Below, piece after piece: positions 26,709 to 34,720 of a DNA stretch of 64,000 nt. Within the stretch, counting starts at the first letter, position 1, and each line of letters opens with the position of its first letter. The notes under the pieces were generated by a model. That model was given only the letters and a program-made list of their open reading frames with translations, made no database searches and had not been told where the DNA came from. Both the position numbers and the translations under genes were made by a program. The DNA lies in assembly GCA_964542455.1 (NCBI GenBank), contig CAZIUC010000004.1, positions 62,001 through 126,000 of the forward strand, given 5' to 3'. This DNA comes from PFJX01 sp964542455 (lineage in GTDB: Bacteria; Pseudomonadota; Gammaproteobacteria; Burkholderiales; Thiobacillaceae).

Positions 26709-28539
26709 TCGCTCTGTTCTGGTCATTCTTCATGACCTTGCCGCTTCCTTGGCGGCCTGGTTGGGTGCGTACTGGTTGCGTTTCAATCTCTCGCTGCCAC
26801 CGGAATATCTATCGGCGGCGTTGCTGACCTTGATCTGGGTACTGCCACTGCAGGCGGCTCTGTTCTGGTACTTCGGTCTTTACCGTGGTGTCTGGCGCTT
26901 CGCCAGCCTGCCGGACCTGAAACGCATATTGAAAGCGGTCGGTGTGGCGGCTGTGGCGACTGCGTTGGCGCTGATCCTGTTCCGGGTGGAAGCCGTGGTG
27001 CCTCGCTCCGTGCTGATTCTGGATCCCGTATTGCTGGTGCTCATCATGGGTGGCAGCCGCTTTGCTTATCGTGCCTGGAAAGATCACCGTTTTTCCGGGT
27101 TGCTGATGGAAACCAAACCTGTGTTGATTCTTGGCGCCGGGTCGGCGGCGGACTTTTTATTGCGCGAGTTGAACCGCACGGCTTCGGGCTATCAGCCTGT
27201 GGGCCTGCTGGACGACGCTCCGGACAAGCGGGGACGCCTTATACAGGGTGTCCCCGTGTTGGGGACGACCCAGGAGGTCAAGCGTTGGGCAGACAAGTAC
27301 GGAGTGCGCGATGTCATCCTGGCGCTACCTTCTGCCGCACATGCGGTGCGCACTCAACTTGCCGACCAGTGCGCGCGCCTCGGGCTCAATATCCTGACGG
27401 TGCCGTCGATGGACGATCTCATGCAGGGGCGCGTGTCGGTTGCGTCCTTGCGCAAGATCGAGCTTGACGATCTGCTCGGGCGTGATCCGGTGAAACTGGA
27501 TAGCCAGGGGCTGCATGAATTGCTGACTGACAAAGTGGTGATGGTCACTGGTGCGGGCGGGTCAATCGGCTCCGAGCTGTGCCGCCAGTTGGCGCACTTC
27601 AAGCCGCGTTTGCTGGTGTTGTTCGAACAAGGGGAGTTCGCGCTCTATGGCACGGAACAGGAGTTTGCCAAGTGTTGTCCGAACCAGTCGCTGGCCTGCG
27701 TCATTGGCGATGTGAAAGATGCGGTTCGTGTCGGCCAGGTGATGCATGACTACCGTCCGGACGTGGTGTTTCATGCGGCGGCTTACAAGCATGTGCCACT
27801 GATGGAACAGGTGAATACGCTCCAGGCGCTGAAAAACAATGTGTTGGGCACCTGGGTGGTGGCGCAGGCGGCCAAGCAGACCGGTGTGGGCAAGTTCGTG
27901 ATGATTTCCACCGACAAGGCGGTGAATCCCACCAATGTCATGGGGGCGTCGAAGCGGTTGGCGGAGATGGTGTGCCAGGCCATGCCGGGAGCTGAGGGTA
28001 CCCGTTTCATCTCTGTACGCTTCGGCAACGTGCTGGGTTCTTCCGGCAGCGTCATTCCCAAGTTCCAGAAGCAGATCGAGGCGGGTGGGCCAATCACCGT
28101 GACACATCCGGAGATCACCCGCTTTTTCATGTCCATCCCTGAAGCCGCTCAATTGGTCTTGCAAGCCGGCTTGATGGGGCAGGGCGGCGAGATTTTCGTG
28201 CTCGACATGGGTGAGCCGATGAAGATAGCGGACCTGGCGCGCCTGATGATTCGGCTGTCTGGCAAAAGCGAGGACGAAATACACATCGAGTACAGTGGCT
28301 TGCGGCCCGGCGAGAAGCTTTATGAGGAATTGCTTTCGGATTCCGAATCAAGCTTGCCGACGCCGCATCCCAAGTTGCGGGTGGCGCGGGCGCGCGACGC
28401 GGTTGCCGATGACGTGGCGGTGATGCTGGACTGGATTGCCCGCAGCGAGACGGTCAGTGACGCGGAAGTGCGCGCCAAGTTGCGCGAATGGGTTCCGGAG
28501 TATTGCCAGGCCGTGCACTCGGCAACCTGCCTGCCGTAA
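26698..28539 (+). CDS. UDP-GlcNAc 4,6-dehydratase, WbpM/CapD family
   Basis: A 613-residue membrane-anchored nucleotide-sugar dehydratase. Four hydrophobic segments occupy about 1-110, a first Rossmann-like CoA-binding domain (PVLILGAGSAADFLL) runs from about 140, and the catalytic SDR domain starts at about 280 (VTGAGGSIGSELC). The active-site line STDKAVNPTNVMGASKRLAEM shows the Met-x-x-x-Lys variant of WbpM in place of Tyr-x-x-x-Lys. Start is TTG 26698, preceded by AAGGA at 26685. Its product, UDP-4-keto-6-deoxy-GlcNAc, would be reduced by the WbpV-like protein and used by the WbpL-like transferase. Confidence 0.88.
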   Translation: MLINRSVLVILHDLAASLAAWLGAYWLRFNLSLPPEYLSAALLTLIWVLPLQAALFWYFGLYRGVWRFASLPDLKRILKAVGVAAVATALALILFRVEAVVPRSVLILDPVLLVLIMGGSRFAYRAWKDHRFSGLLMETKPVLILGAGSAADFLLRELNRTASGYQPVGLLDDAPDKRGRLIQGVPVLGTTQEVKRWADKYGVRDVILALPSAAHAVRTQLADQCARLGLNILTVPSMDDLMQGRVSVASLRKIELDDLLGRDPVKLDSQGLHELLTDKVVMVTGAGGSIGSELCRQLAHFKPRLLVLFEQGEFALYGTEQEFAKCCPNQSLACVIGDVKDAVRVGQVMHDYRPDVVFHAAAYKHVPLMEQVNTLQALKNNVLGTWVVAQAAKQTGVGKFVMISTDKAVNPTNVMGASKRLAEMVCQAMPGAEGTRFISVRFGNVLGSSGSVIPKFQKQIEAGGPITVTHPEITRFFMSIPEAAQLVLQAGLMGQGGEIFVLDMGEPMKIADLARLMIRLSGKSEDEIHIEYSGLRPGEKLYEELLSDSESSLPTPHPKLRVARARDAVADDVAVMLDWIARSETVSDAEVRAKLREWVPEYCQAVHSATCLP

Positions 28540-28690
28540 TAAGCGCGGTGCGGCGTTCGTGGCCGCGAGCCTTGTAAAAATCCCCATTCCCCCTTTGGGA
28601 AAGGGAGAGGCCGCTTTCCCAGGCCCATTCACTCGGATCAACAGCTAACGCCAACTGAGCCTTTGAAAATGGGGGAGCAAGTGGCGCACT

Positions 28691-29329
28691 TCAGGCATCT
28701 TCTCCCACGTAGGGGTTGGTGCGCCGCTCGTATCCCAGCGTGCTCATCGGTCCGTGGCCGGGAATGAAAGCCACGTCGTCGCCCAGGGGGAAGAGCTTGT
28801 TCCGGATCGAGTCGATCAGGTCTTCGTAATTGCCGCGTGGGAAGTCGGTGCGGCCGATGCTGCCTTTGAACAGCACGTCGCCGACGAAGGCGTGACGGCT
28901 TTCCGGCTCGAACAGCACCACATGGCCCGGGGTATGGCCGGGACAGTGGATGACCTGTAGCGCCAGGTCGCCCACAGCCACGCTATCGCCATCGTGTAGC
29001 CATTCCATCGGTATGAAGGATTCGGCGGGTGGGAAGCCGAACATGTCGGCCTGCGCCGGCAGGTTGTCGAGGAGAAAGGCGTCGCCGGGATGTGGCCCGA
29101 CGATGGGCAGGTTCAGCCGGCGCGAGAGTTCCAGCGCGCCGCCGACATGGTCCAGATGGCCATGAGTAAGCAACACCTTGGTCAGGGTGACGCCAGCCCG
29201 TTCGATGGCGGCGAGCAGCATTTCGACATCGCCGCCGGGGTCGACCAGGGCCGCCTGGCGCGTGGTCTCGCACCAGATCAGCGAACAATTCTGCTGGTAG
29301 GGGGTGACCGGTAGGAGGGTGAATTTCAT
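28691..29329 (-). CDS. metallo-beta-lactamase-fold hydrolase, glyoxalase II-like (YcbL type)
   Basis: A 212-residue protein with the T-H-x-H-x-D-H motif (LLTHGHLDHVGG) near residues 54-63, CPGHTPGH, VGDVLFKGSIGRTD and the late PGHGPMSTLGYE, which together supply the full dinuclear metal ligand set. Size and motifs fit the short YcbL-type hydroxyacylglutathione hydrolase subgroup, which acts on thioesters in the cytoplasm. The first codons overlap the upstream OYE reductase stop (ATGA), so the pair is probably an operon for handling reactive carbonyls. The substrate is inferred. Confidence 0.85.
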   Translation of the reverse strand: MKFTLLPVTPYQQNCSLIWCETTRQAALVDPGGDVEMLLAAIERAGVTLTKVLLTHGHLDHVGGALELSRRLNLPIVGPHPGDAFLLDNLPAQADMFGFPPAESFIPMEWLHDGDSVAVGDLALQVIHCPGHTPGHVVLFEPESRHAFVGDVLFKGSIGRTDFPRGNYEDLIDSIRNKLFPLGDDVAFIPGHGPMSTLGYERRTNPYVGEDA

Positions 29330-30414
29330 GCGCCGTCCATGAATAGGTAATCGGTGTAGCCCTTGGCGTCGCCGCCATAGAAGGTCGCCGGGTCCGCCGC
29401 ATTGAGCGGGGCGCCTGCCAGGTAGCGGGCGGGCAGGTCGGGGTTGGCGATGAACGGCACGCCAAAGGCGACCAGGTCGGCGCGGCCCGCCGCCAGCACG
29501 GCATTGGCGCGGTCGCGGTCGTATCCGGCGTTGGTCATCAGCACGCCGCGCCAAACATCGCGCAGTTCCAGCGGGTCGAAGTAGGGGCCGGCGGCACCCG
29601 GCGCGTCTTTGCCCATCTCGGTGAGATGCAGGTAGGCGAGGCCGAAACGATTGAGCAGTTCCACCACGCGGCTGAAGGTGCCCTTGGGGTCGGAGTCGCG
29701 CATGTCGTTGAACGGCTGGATCGGCGACAGGCGCACGCCGACGCGATCCGCGCCCCACACTGGGCAGACCGCTTCCAGCACTTCCAGCAACAGGCGGGCG
29801 CGGTTGTCGACACCGCCGCCGTAGGCATCCGTGCGCAGGTTGCTGCCGTCGCGCAGGAATTCGTCGAGCAGATAACCGTTGGCGGCATGTACTTCGATGC
29901 CATCAAAGCCGGCTGCTTTCGCTTGCGCGGCGGCATGCCGGTATTGCTCGACCACGCCTGGAAGTTCGGAAGTCTCCAGCGCGCGTGGGGTGACGAAGGG
30001 CTGCGGCCCCTGATAGGTGATGGCATCGCCGGTCGGAGCGATGGCGGAGGGCGCGACCGGCGGTTGCCCATTCGGTTGCAGCGAGGGATGTGAAATACGC
30101 CCTACATGCCAGAGTTGGCAGACGATGCGCCCGCCCTCCTTGCGCACCGCCTCGGTCACCGCTTGCCAGCCGGCCACCTGGGCATCGCTCCAGATGCCGG
30201 GGGTGAGTGGATAGCCCACCGCTTCCGGCGCGATGCAGGTTGCCTCGGTAATCAGTAGCCCGGCGCCGGCTCGCTGTCGGTAGTACTCGACGTTGAGCGC
30301 ATGGGGCACACCCTCGGGAGTGGAGCGGTTGCGGGTCAAAGGCGCCATGGCCAGGCGGTTGGGCAGGGTGAGGGGGCCGAGGGCCAGCGGGGTGAACAGG
30401 TTGATGTCGGACAT
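29326..30414 (-). CDS. nemA: Old Yellow Enzyme family alkene reductase (NemA-like)
   Basis: A 362-residue FMN TIM barrel. The N-terminus LFTPLALGPLTLPNRLAMAPLTRNR, the phosphate/flavin region and the substrate-binding pair in VEVHAANGYLLDEFLRD (the H-x-x-N of family members) are all visible. The protein ends FYGGDAKGYTDY, as in E. coli NemA. It uses NAD(P)H to reduce activated alkenes, quinones or nitro compounds. It is co-transcribed with the hydrolase downstream, and its start region faces the divergent thioredoxin-HEAT gene at 30472. Confidence 0.9.
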   Translation of the reverse strand: MSDINLFTPLALGPLTLPNRLAMAPLTRNRSTPEGVPHALNVEYYRQRAGAGLLITEATCIAPEAVGYPLTPGIWSDAQVAGWQAVTEAVRKEGGRIVCQLWHVGRISHPSLQPNGQPPVAPSAIAPTGDAITYQGPQPFVTPRALETSELPGVVEQYRHAAAQAKAAGFDGIEVHAANGYLLDEFLRDGSNLRTDAYGGGVDNRARLLLEVLEAVCPVWGADRVGVRLSPIQPFNDMRDSDPKGTFSRVVELLNRFGLAYLHLTEMGKDAPGAAGPYFDPLELRDVWRGVLMTNAGYDRDRANAVLAAGRADLVAFGVPFIANPDLPARYLAGAPLNAADPATFYGGDAKGYTDYLFMDGA

Positions 30415-30471
30415 GGTGTTCTCCTTCAGAGGTGCGCTAGCCTAGCGGTGCTTCCCTTACTCCGCCAGCCC

Positions 30472-31089
30472 ATGACCGCCGATGCCCTGTTGTTTATTTC
30501 CAGCCATTGCCCGCATTGCCCCGCCATGTTGGCCGGTTTGTCCGATCTGGTGAAACGCGGCGGCATCGGCCGCCTGGAGGTGGTGAACATCGAAATCCAT
30601 CCGAAGGTCGCCGAATCACACGGCGTGCGATCCGTGCCCTGGCTGCGCCTGGGGCCGTTCGCGCTGCCAGGGGCGCGCGCGGCGGGTGAACTGGCCGTCT
30701 GGGCGCGGCGCGCATCCGAGCCGGAGGGCATGGCCGAAGCCTTCCACGAGTTGCTGAAAACCGGCGGTCTTGCCCAGGTTCTGGGTCTGGTGGCGGCCGA
30801 CACGGGGCGGCTTGCCGCCCTGTTGCCCATCGTCGGCAATCCGGAGGCGAGCATCAATGTGCGCCTGGGGGCCGGGGTGGTGTTCGAGGAATACGCCGGT
30901 TCGGCGGCCTTGCACCGGCTGGTTCCGGCGTTGGGCGTGCTGTCCGGCCATGCCGATGCACGGGTGCGCGCCGATGCCTGCCACTATCTCGGCCTGAGCG
31001 GCGGTGCCGAGGCGCGGCCGTGGCTGGAAGCGCGGCTGGGGGATGATGACGCGGACGTGCGCGAGATCGCGCGAGATGGGCTGGAATAA
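30472..31089 (+). CDS. thioredoxin-fold/HEAT-repeat fusion protein
   Basis: A 205-residue protein. The N-terminal 80 residues have a thioredoxin-like fold with a C-P-H-C redox motif (SSHCPHCPAM) and the cis-proline segment SVPWL. The C-terminal 90 residues look like HEAT/PBS repeats (GVVFEEYAGSAALHRLVPAL, RADACHYLGLSGGAEARPWL). ATG 30472 is chosen since the motif comes 12 residues later; the longer upstream frame is not needed. It has no signal peptide, so it is cytoplasmic. Role and partner are unknown. Confidence 0.65.
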   Translation: MTADALLFISSHCPHCPAMLAGLSDLVKRGGIGRLEVVNIEIHPKVAESHGVRSVPWLRLGPFALPGARAAGELAVWARRASEPEGMAEAFHELLKTGGLAQVLGLVAADTGRLAALLPIVGNPEASINVRLGAGVVFEEYAGSAALHRLVPALGVLSGHADARVRADACHYLGLSGGAEARPWLEARLGDDDADVREIARDGLE

Positions 31090-31525
31090 TGCGGAAGTCT
31101 CGTGGCGCCCCGTGTAGTCAGGTTGCCGAAGGCTGCCTGACGACCCACCATCAAGCTTGAACATGGACGCAACGGCCGTCAGGTAGTCGCTGCGCGCCAA
31201 CCTGACCTGCGGCCGCGGCGGGTTTTTCATGTACGGGGGTATTCCCCGGGCGCAAGTAATACAGAGCGTTCCGCTGTTGGGCATTCCCTAACCTGGTTGG
31301 TTTGGGTAGTGACAATATAAGTAGATTCAAAGATTATGGTTGCCCAGGCCACATTGCCCGCGCCGCACCTTCTTCCGCTTTCTTCGAGAATGCCCCATGT
31401 ACACGATCGCCTTCGCTTTCACGGCTCTCGACGCGCCGTCTCTTCCGAACAAGGGTGATGAGGCGCATTGCGCGCGACCCATCCCTCGGTCCCACGGCAA
31501 ATAAGCCTTTCTCCAGGTGGCGTAA
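31090..31525 (+). other. 436-base stretch without a convincing gene
   Basis: Between the thioredoxin-HEAT gene and the cytochrome b561 gene. It contains a hairpin at 31117-31141 (GTCAGG, inner GCC-GAA-GGC, CCTGAC) without a T-run, and two further copies of GTCAGGT/ACCTGAC nearby. The short frames present look like noise. The promoter of the cytochrome pair should lie in its 3' part, where the only AT-rich patch (around 31310-31330) occurs, but I see no clear -35/-10 pair. Confidence 0.4.
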
Positions 31526-32140
31526 ATGATCCTCGAGCGGGAAAAAGTCTACGACTTCATTCTGAGGAGTATCCACGCCTGGAATGCGCTGGCCATTATC
31601 CTTTTATTGCTGGGTGGGCGCGCCGCCGAGTGGCTGGGTTACACGCCGGACGCCGCCAGTCTCTGGCATTTTCATGTCCTGGTCGGCTATGGCCTTGTGC
31701 TGGGCCTGGTTGCCCGCGTCACCTGGGGCCTGGTCGGGCCGCTTCATGCCCGCGTGGCTGCCATGTGGCGGCCACGCGCCTGGTGGCGGATGTTGCGGAC
31801 GCGTGAACTGTCTTCCGCCGTCCCGGAGTGGGGCCCGCGGGTCGCGGCGGCGGCGTTGTACCTGGCGTTTTATCTAGTCCTCATCACGATGGCGGTGACC
31901 GGTTTGGCGCTTGCGGCCATCGATCAGGGGAGCGGTCCACTCTATCTCTGGCTGGGCCATGAGGTCACCCTCAAGCATCTGTTTCGCGAGCCGCACGCCT
32001 GGATGGCACACGCCGTGTTGGCCTTTGTTGTTGTGCACATCGCCCTGCTGATCCTGCATGAAGTTCGCCATGGAGTACCCTTGGCGCAAGCGATGGTGAG
32101 TGGCTTCCAGTACCGCAAGGTTGACCAGGAAGAGGAATGA
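31526..32140 (+). CDS. cytochrome b561 family membrane protein
   Basis: A 204-residue protein with four hydrophobic helices and histidines placed for two b haems (IHAWNALA near residue 17, WHFHVLVGYG near 50, HAWMAHAVLAFVVVHIALLILHEV near 160-185). This matches the Ni-hydrogenase-type cytochrome b561 family that moves electrons across the inner membrane. The gene for a dihaem cytochrome c follows after 41 bases, suggesting that the two form an electron-transfer pair, probably from the quinone pool or to a periplasmic acceptor. Confidence 0.85.
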   Translation: MILEREKVYDFILRSIHAWNALAIILLLLGGRAAEWLGYTPDAASLWHFHVLVGYGLVLGLVARVTWGLVGPLHARVAAMWRPRAWWRMLRTRELSSAVPEWGPRVAAAALYLAFYLVLITMAVTGLALAAIDQGSGPLYLWLGHEVTLKHLFREPHAWMAHAVLAFVVVHIALLILHEVRHGVPLAQAMVSGFQYRKVDQEEE

Positions 32141-32141
32141 C

Positions 32142-32180
32142 ATGTCCGATTTCACAGCCTACATGACCTCGGTGGAATGA
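32142..32180 (+). other. 12-codon mini-ORF between the two cytochrome genes
   Basis: An ATG at 32142 opens a 12-residue frame (MSDFTAYMTSVE) ending exactly at the TGA before the dihaem cytochrome start. The 11 bases GGAATGACATG occur at both ends (32134-32144 and 32174-32184), so this could be a short duplication in which each copy carries a stop-start junction. It may simply be noise or help couple translation. Low confidence that it is expressed. Confidence 0.25.
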
Positions 32181-32181
32181 C

Positions 32182-32706
32182 ATGCCAAGCAGTATCACCT
32201 GGAAAGGTCTGGCCATTCTTTGCGCATCGGTGGGATTGGCCGGCCTCTGGATCAGCAATACGGCGTCAGACGACGATGCGGTATTCCCCCTGCCGCGCGG
32301 CAGGGCGTTGGCGAGTGAATGCGGGAGTTGCCATATCGTCTACGCTCCCGGCATGCTGCCGGCGCGTTCCTGGCGCAAGATGCTGGCGGAACTCGGCCAC
32401 CATTTCGGTAAGGATGTCATCTTGCTGGAACCGGTCCGTCTGGCCCTGCTAAAGGATCTGGAAGACATGGCCGCCGATGGCATCTTTGCCGACATGCGCA
32501 TGCGCCGCATCGCCGGCTCCGTGCCGGTCAACACCGCGCCACAGCGCATTACGGAAACCGCATTCTTCAAGTTTATGCACGATGAAGTGCCGAAGTCTTA
32601 CTGGCAGCGCAAAGCCGTCGGCATCCCCGGCAATTGTGCTGCCTGCCACCCGCGCGCCAACGAAGGCCGTTACGGGGAACGGGAGATACGCCTTCCCGGT
32701 GGGTGA
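32182..32706 (+). CDS. dihaem c-type cytochrome (DHC family)
   Basis: A 174-residue exported protein. The N-terminal hydrophobic signal/anchor GLAILCASVGLAGLWI lies at about residues 9-25. Haem-binding motifs are CGSCH near residue 47 and CAACH near 151. The sequence around RALASECGSCHIVYAPGMLPARSWRKML is characteristic of the dihaem cytochrome c family that partners cytochrome b561 and, in some bacteria, the oxygen-binding SHP protein; no SHP gene is visible here. It should be periplasmic or membrane-anchored. A strong terminator follows at 32728. Confidence 0.88.
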   Translation: MPSSITWKGLAILCASVGLAGLWISNTASDDDAVFPLPRGRALASECGSCHIVYAPGMLPARSWRKMLAELGHHFGKDVILLEPVRLALLKDLEDMAADGIFADMRMRRIAGSVPVNTAPQRITETAFFKFMHDEVPKSYWQRKAVGIPGNCAACHPRANEGRYGEREIRLPGG

Positions 32707-32727
32707 TCCAAGCGGTGGCCCAGTAAC

Positions 32728-32761
32728 AAAAAAATGCCGGCCCCGCGGGGCCGGCATTTTT
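32728..32761. terminator. bidirectional Rho-independent terminator
   Basis: A near-perfect hairpin: AAAAATGCCGGCCCC paired with GGGGCCGGCATTTTT around a CG loop. It lies between the 3' ends of the dihaem cytochrome gene (plus) and the PEP-CTERM gene (minus). A-tracts and T-tracts on both sides allow it to stop transcription from both directions. Confidence 0.9.
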
Positions 32762-32780
32762 CCAGGGCCGCGCGTCGCGC

Positions 32781-33611
32781 TTACGCGGCAGCCTTGTTCC
32801 GGCGTAAAGCCATCAGGCCCAACATGCCCAGCGGCAGCAAGCTGAGTGTTCCTGGTTCCGGTACCCGATGGGTGGCGGTGGTATCGACCCAGATGCTGTC
32901 GTTGGCGCAGTTCTCCGACCAATGCACCCGGAAGTTGGCGCCGTCGGCCCAATCCGCGCCAAACGCGGACAGGGGAACGGCCACTTCATAGAAGTAATGC
33001 AGATCGGTGGTCCAGGCGCCGTAATTGTTCTGGCCGACGGTGGTGTAAGCCACATTGCCGGTGCCGACAACCGTGCCGCTCAGGATGGAAGTCGGGTGAG
33101 CGGGGTCGGCCAGGGCCAGATTGCCCGCCAGATTGGGATCGTAGTAGCCGGTCCAGGCGCCATTGCTCTTCCAGACACCCAGCGCCCAGTTGACGTTGGA
33201 GTAGACATTCCCCTTCGTGGCGCTATCGGTTAGTTCGATGCCGTAGTCGAAATTACCATTAATACCGAAATCGATTGCGATGTCGCCGGGACCGTAGCTG
33301 CTCCCGTTGGGGTTGTTGACCGTCAACGGGCTGTGGCCGGTGGCGATGCCGACATAGAGATAGCTGGTATCCCAGGCCACATACATCGCCTCGGCGTCAT
33401 AGGCTTGTCCGCCATAGCCGGGGTTCAGGTAGCTGTCATGCTGGTCTTCTATTTTGTATGCGAACGCACTGCTGTCGGGTATCCAGCCGGCGGCAGTACC
33501 GTTGCGTTGCACACCCCAGTCACTCAGATTTCCATCGATGACGAATGCCTGGGCGCTACTTGCGCTGAACAAGGTGGCGAGGGCCAGTGCGCGGATCAGG
33601 GTGTTGCTCAT
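32781..33611 (-). CDS. PEP-CTERM-sorted exported protein
   Basis: A 276-residue protein with a signal peptide (MSNTLIRALALATLFSASSAQA). A beta-rich body follows, rich in Asn, Gly and Tyr, with a DGNLSDWG start and YLYVGIATG that recall CBM9-like modules. The C-terminal sorting signal is PEP at about 251-253, a hydrophobic helix (LSLLPLGMLGLMAL) and RRNK. Such proteins are recognised by exosortase EpsH/XrtA and linked to extracellular polysaccharide production. No exosortase is in this window. The function of the body is unknown. Confidence 0.88.
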   Translation of the reverse strand: MSNTLIRALALATLFSASSAQAFVIDGNLSDWGVQRNGTAAGWIPDSSAFAYKIEDQHDSYLNPGYGGQAYDAEAMYVAWDTSYLYVGIATGHSPLTVNNPNGSSYGPGDIAIDFGINGNFDYGIELTDSATKGNVYSNVNWALGVWKSNGAWTGYYDPNLAGNLALADPAHPTSILSGTVVGTGNVAYTTVGQNNYGAWTTDLHYFYEVAVPLSAFGADWADGANFRVHWSENCANDSIWVDTTATHRVPEPGTLSLLPLGMLGLMALRRNKAAA

Positions 33612-33659
33612 GCTGCTCTCCAGTGGGGTGTCTGAGTAGCATTAAGCATTTTCCGTGCC

Positions 33660-33685
33660 ATTGATCTGTTTGTATATTAATCAAT
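33660..33685. promoter_or_regulatory. AT-rich inverted repeat upstream of the PEP-CTERM gene
   Basis: ATTGAT (33660-33665) pairs with ATCAAT (33680-33685) across 14 AT-rich bases, about 50 bases before the minus-strand start at 33611. The position and composition suit a promoter/operator region, but no factor can be named. Confidence 0.3.
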
Positions 33686-33821
33686 GGGATAGCGAATTTA
33701 TGCGGCACCATGACCGGTGCCTGTTGACGGGGTAAATGGCGGAACTGTCGAAAACAAGTCGGTCTATCAAAATTGCTGTTTATGTTTTTCCATATCGCTC
33801 ATGGCGAATGATCGATAGGCG

Positions 33822-33852
33822 AAAAAAAACCGGCCCGAAGGCCGGTTTTTCT
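33822..33852 (-). terminator. Rho-independent terminator of the lipoprotein gene
   Basis: The stem AAAAACCGGCC / GGCCGGTTTTT has a CGAA loop and lies 17 bases past the stop of the minus-strand lipoprotein gene. On the minus strand it ends in a run of eight T, as expected for an intrinsic terminator. Confidence 0.88.
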
Positions 33853-33868
33853 TGCTTTGCGCGCCGAA

Positions 33869-34087
33869 TTAATGAGCGGCGGGGGCGGCAGGAGCGGCAG
33901 GAGCAGCAGCGTCGGCCGGAGCGGCAGGAGCAGCCGCCTCGGGAGCGGGCATGGGAGCAGGCATCTCGGGAGCGGGAGCGGGCATGGGAGCGGCAACTTC
34001 AGGAGCCGGAGCGGGAGCTTCTTCTTTCTTGCCACAGGCGGTCAGGGAAAAGGCGAGCAGGGCGGCGAGCAGGACGGAATATTTCAT
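33869..34087 (-). CDS. small Pro/Ala-rich lipoprotein
   Basis: A 72-residue protein with a lipoprotein signal (MKYSVLLAALLAFSLTAC; lipobox LTAC, Cys at 18). A short KKEE linker follows, then a low-complexity tail of P-A-P-x, P-M-P-A-P and A-A-P repeats. The mature protein would be an extended, cell-wall-tethered or outer-membrane-anchored chain. ATG 34087 is chosen over 34114 since the signal peptide starts there and a GGAG-like site precedes it. Function is unknown. An intrinsic terminator follows. Confidence 0.75.
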   Translation of the reverse strand: MKYSVLLAALLAFSLTACGKKEEAPAPAPEVAAPMPAPAPEMPAPMPAPEAAAPAAPADAAAPAAPAAPAAH

Positions 34088-34720
34088 TTGGAGTTTCCTA
34101 ATAAACAAGAACAAAGATGATCAATGGAGTCTTCAATCAGCCGGGAAGTTTTCACTCCCCTGACCGATCGCGCGGATTCTAGCAAAAAAAACTCTGGCCG
34201 CTAGTGGCTCGAAGCGATAAGCGCAACTTTGCCCGCGAATATTATTTCTGGCTGCCGCTTACCGAGTTGAGTGGGCTGCGCCTGGCAACAGGTAGCCCGC
34301 GATGTGCAACTAAGCAGTATTAGTAAAAAAAGTTTCACGATCGCGGTGGAAGGCGGCAGGCGATGGCCGGCCTGATTTTGCCGGGTGGTCATGGTTTCCG
34401 GCGACCACTCCACCCGATCGCCATCCAATATAGAAGATGTGCCCGCGAAGCAGCCGCCGGCTACACGGGGCTTGTCTGGCCACGGTTCTGACGAAGGCCG
34501 CTGATTTCAGGGGTGCTCGGGTAGGGTGAAGTGAAGCCGGCGTCCCTCCGTATCGTCACGCGCATTGCCAGTATTCAGCCGGGAACGCTTCCGGAGAGAA
34601 TCCATTAGTTGCTCCAGTGAAAAACCCGACATGGAAAAAGTACCGGTGAAGCAGGTGCCGAACAGGGGTTGTCAGGTTTACCGATATAATACTTTCGGCC
34701 TATTTCGAGGAGACTGCGTG
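34088..34720 (+). other. 633-base intergenic region with promoter signals and one doubtful small ORF
   Basis: The region separates the minus-strand lipoprotein from the plus-strand peroxiredoxin. On the minus strand, 34392-34201 encodes 63 residues with a hydrophobic stretch (IVKLFLLILLSC) that looks like a signal peptide and then stops. It could be a small exported protein or the beheaded start of a longer exported protein. I see no other gene, tRNA or clear structured RNA. A perfect TATAAT lies at 34685. Confidence 0.3.
34685..34690 (+). promoter_or_regulatory. candidate -10 element of the peroxiredoxin-slyD operon
   Basis: A perfect TATAAT sits 31 bases before the peroxiredoxin ATG. No good -35 box lies at 17 bases spacing; a TTGTCA at 34669 is only 10 bases away. 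The assignment rests on the -10 match and position. Confidence 0.4.

Noticed and set aside
31302..31529. 75-codon frame before the cytochrome b561 gene
   Set aside because: It has no RBS, no recognisable residues, and overlaps the start of the b561 gene.
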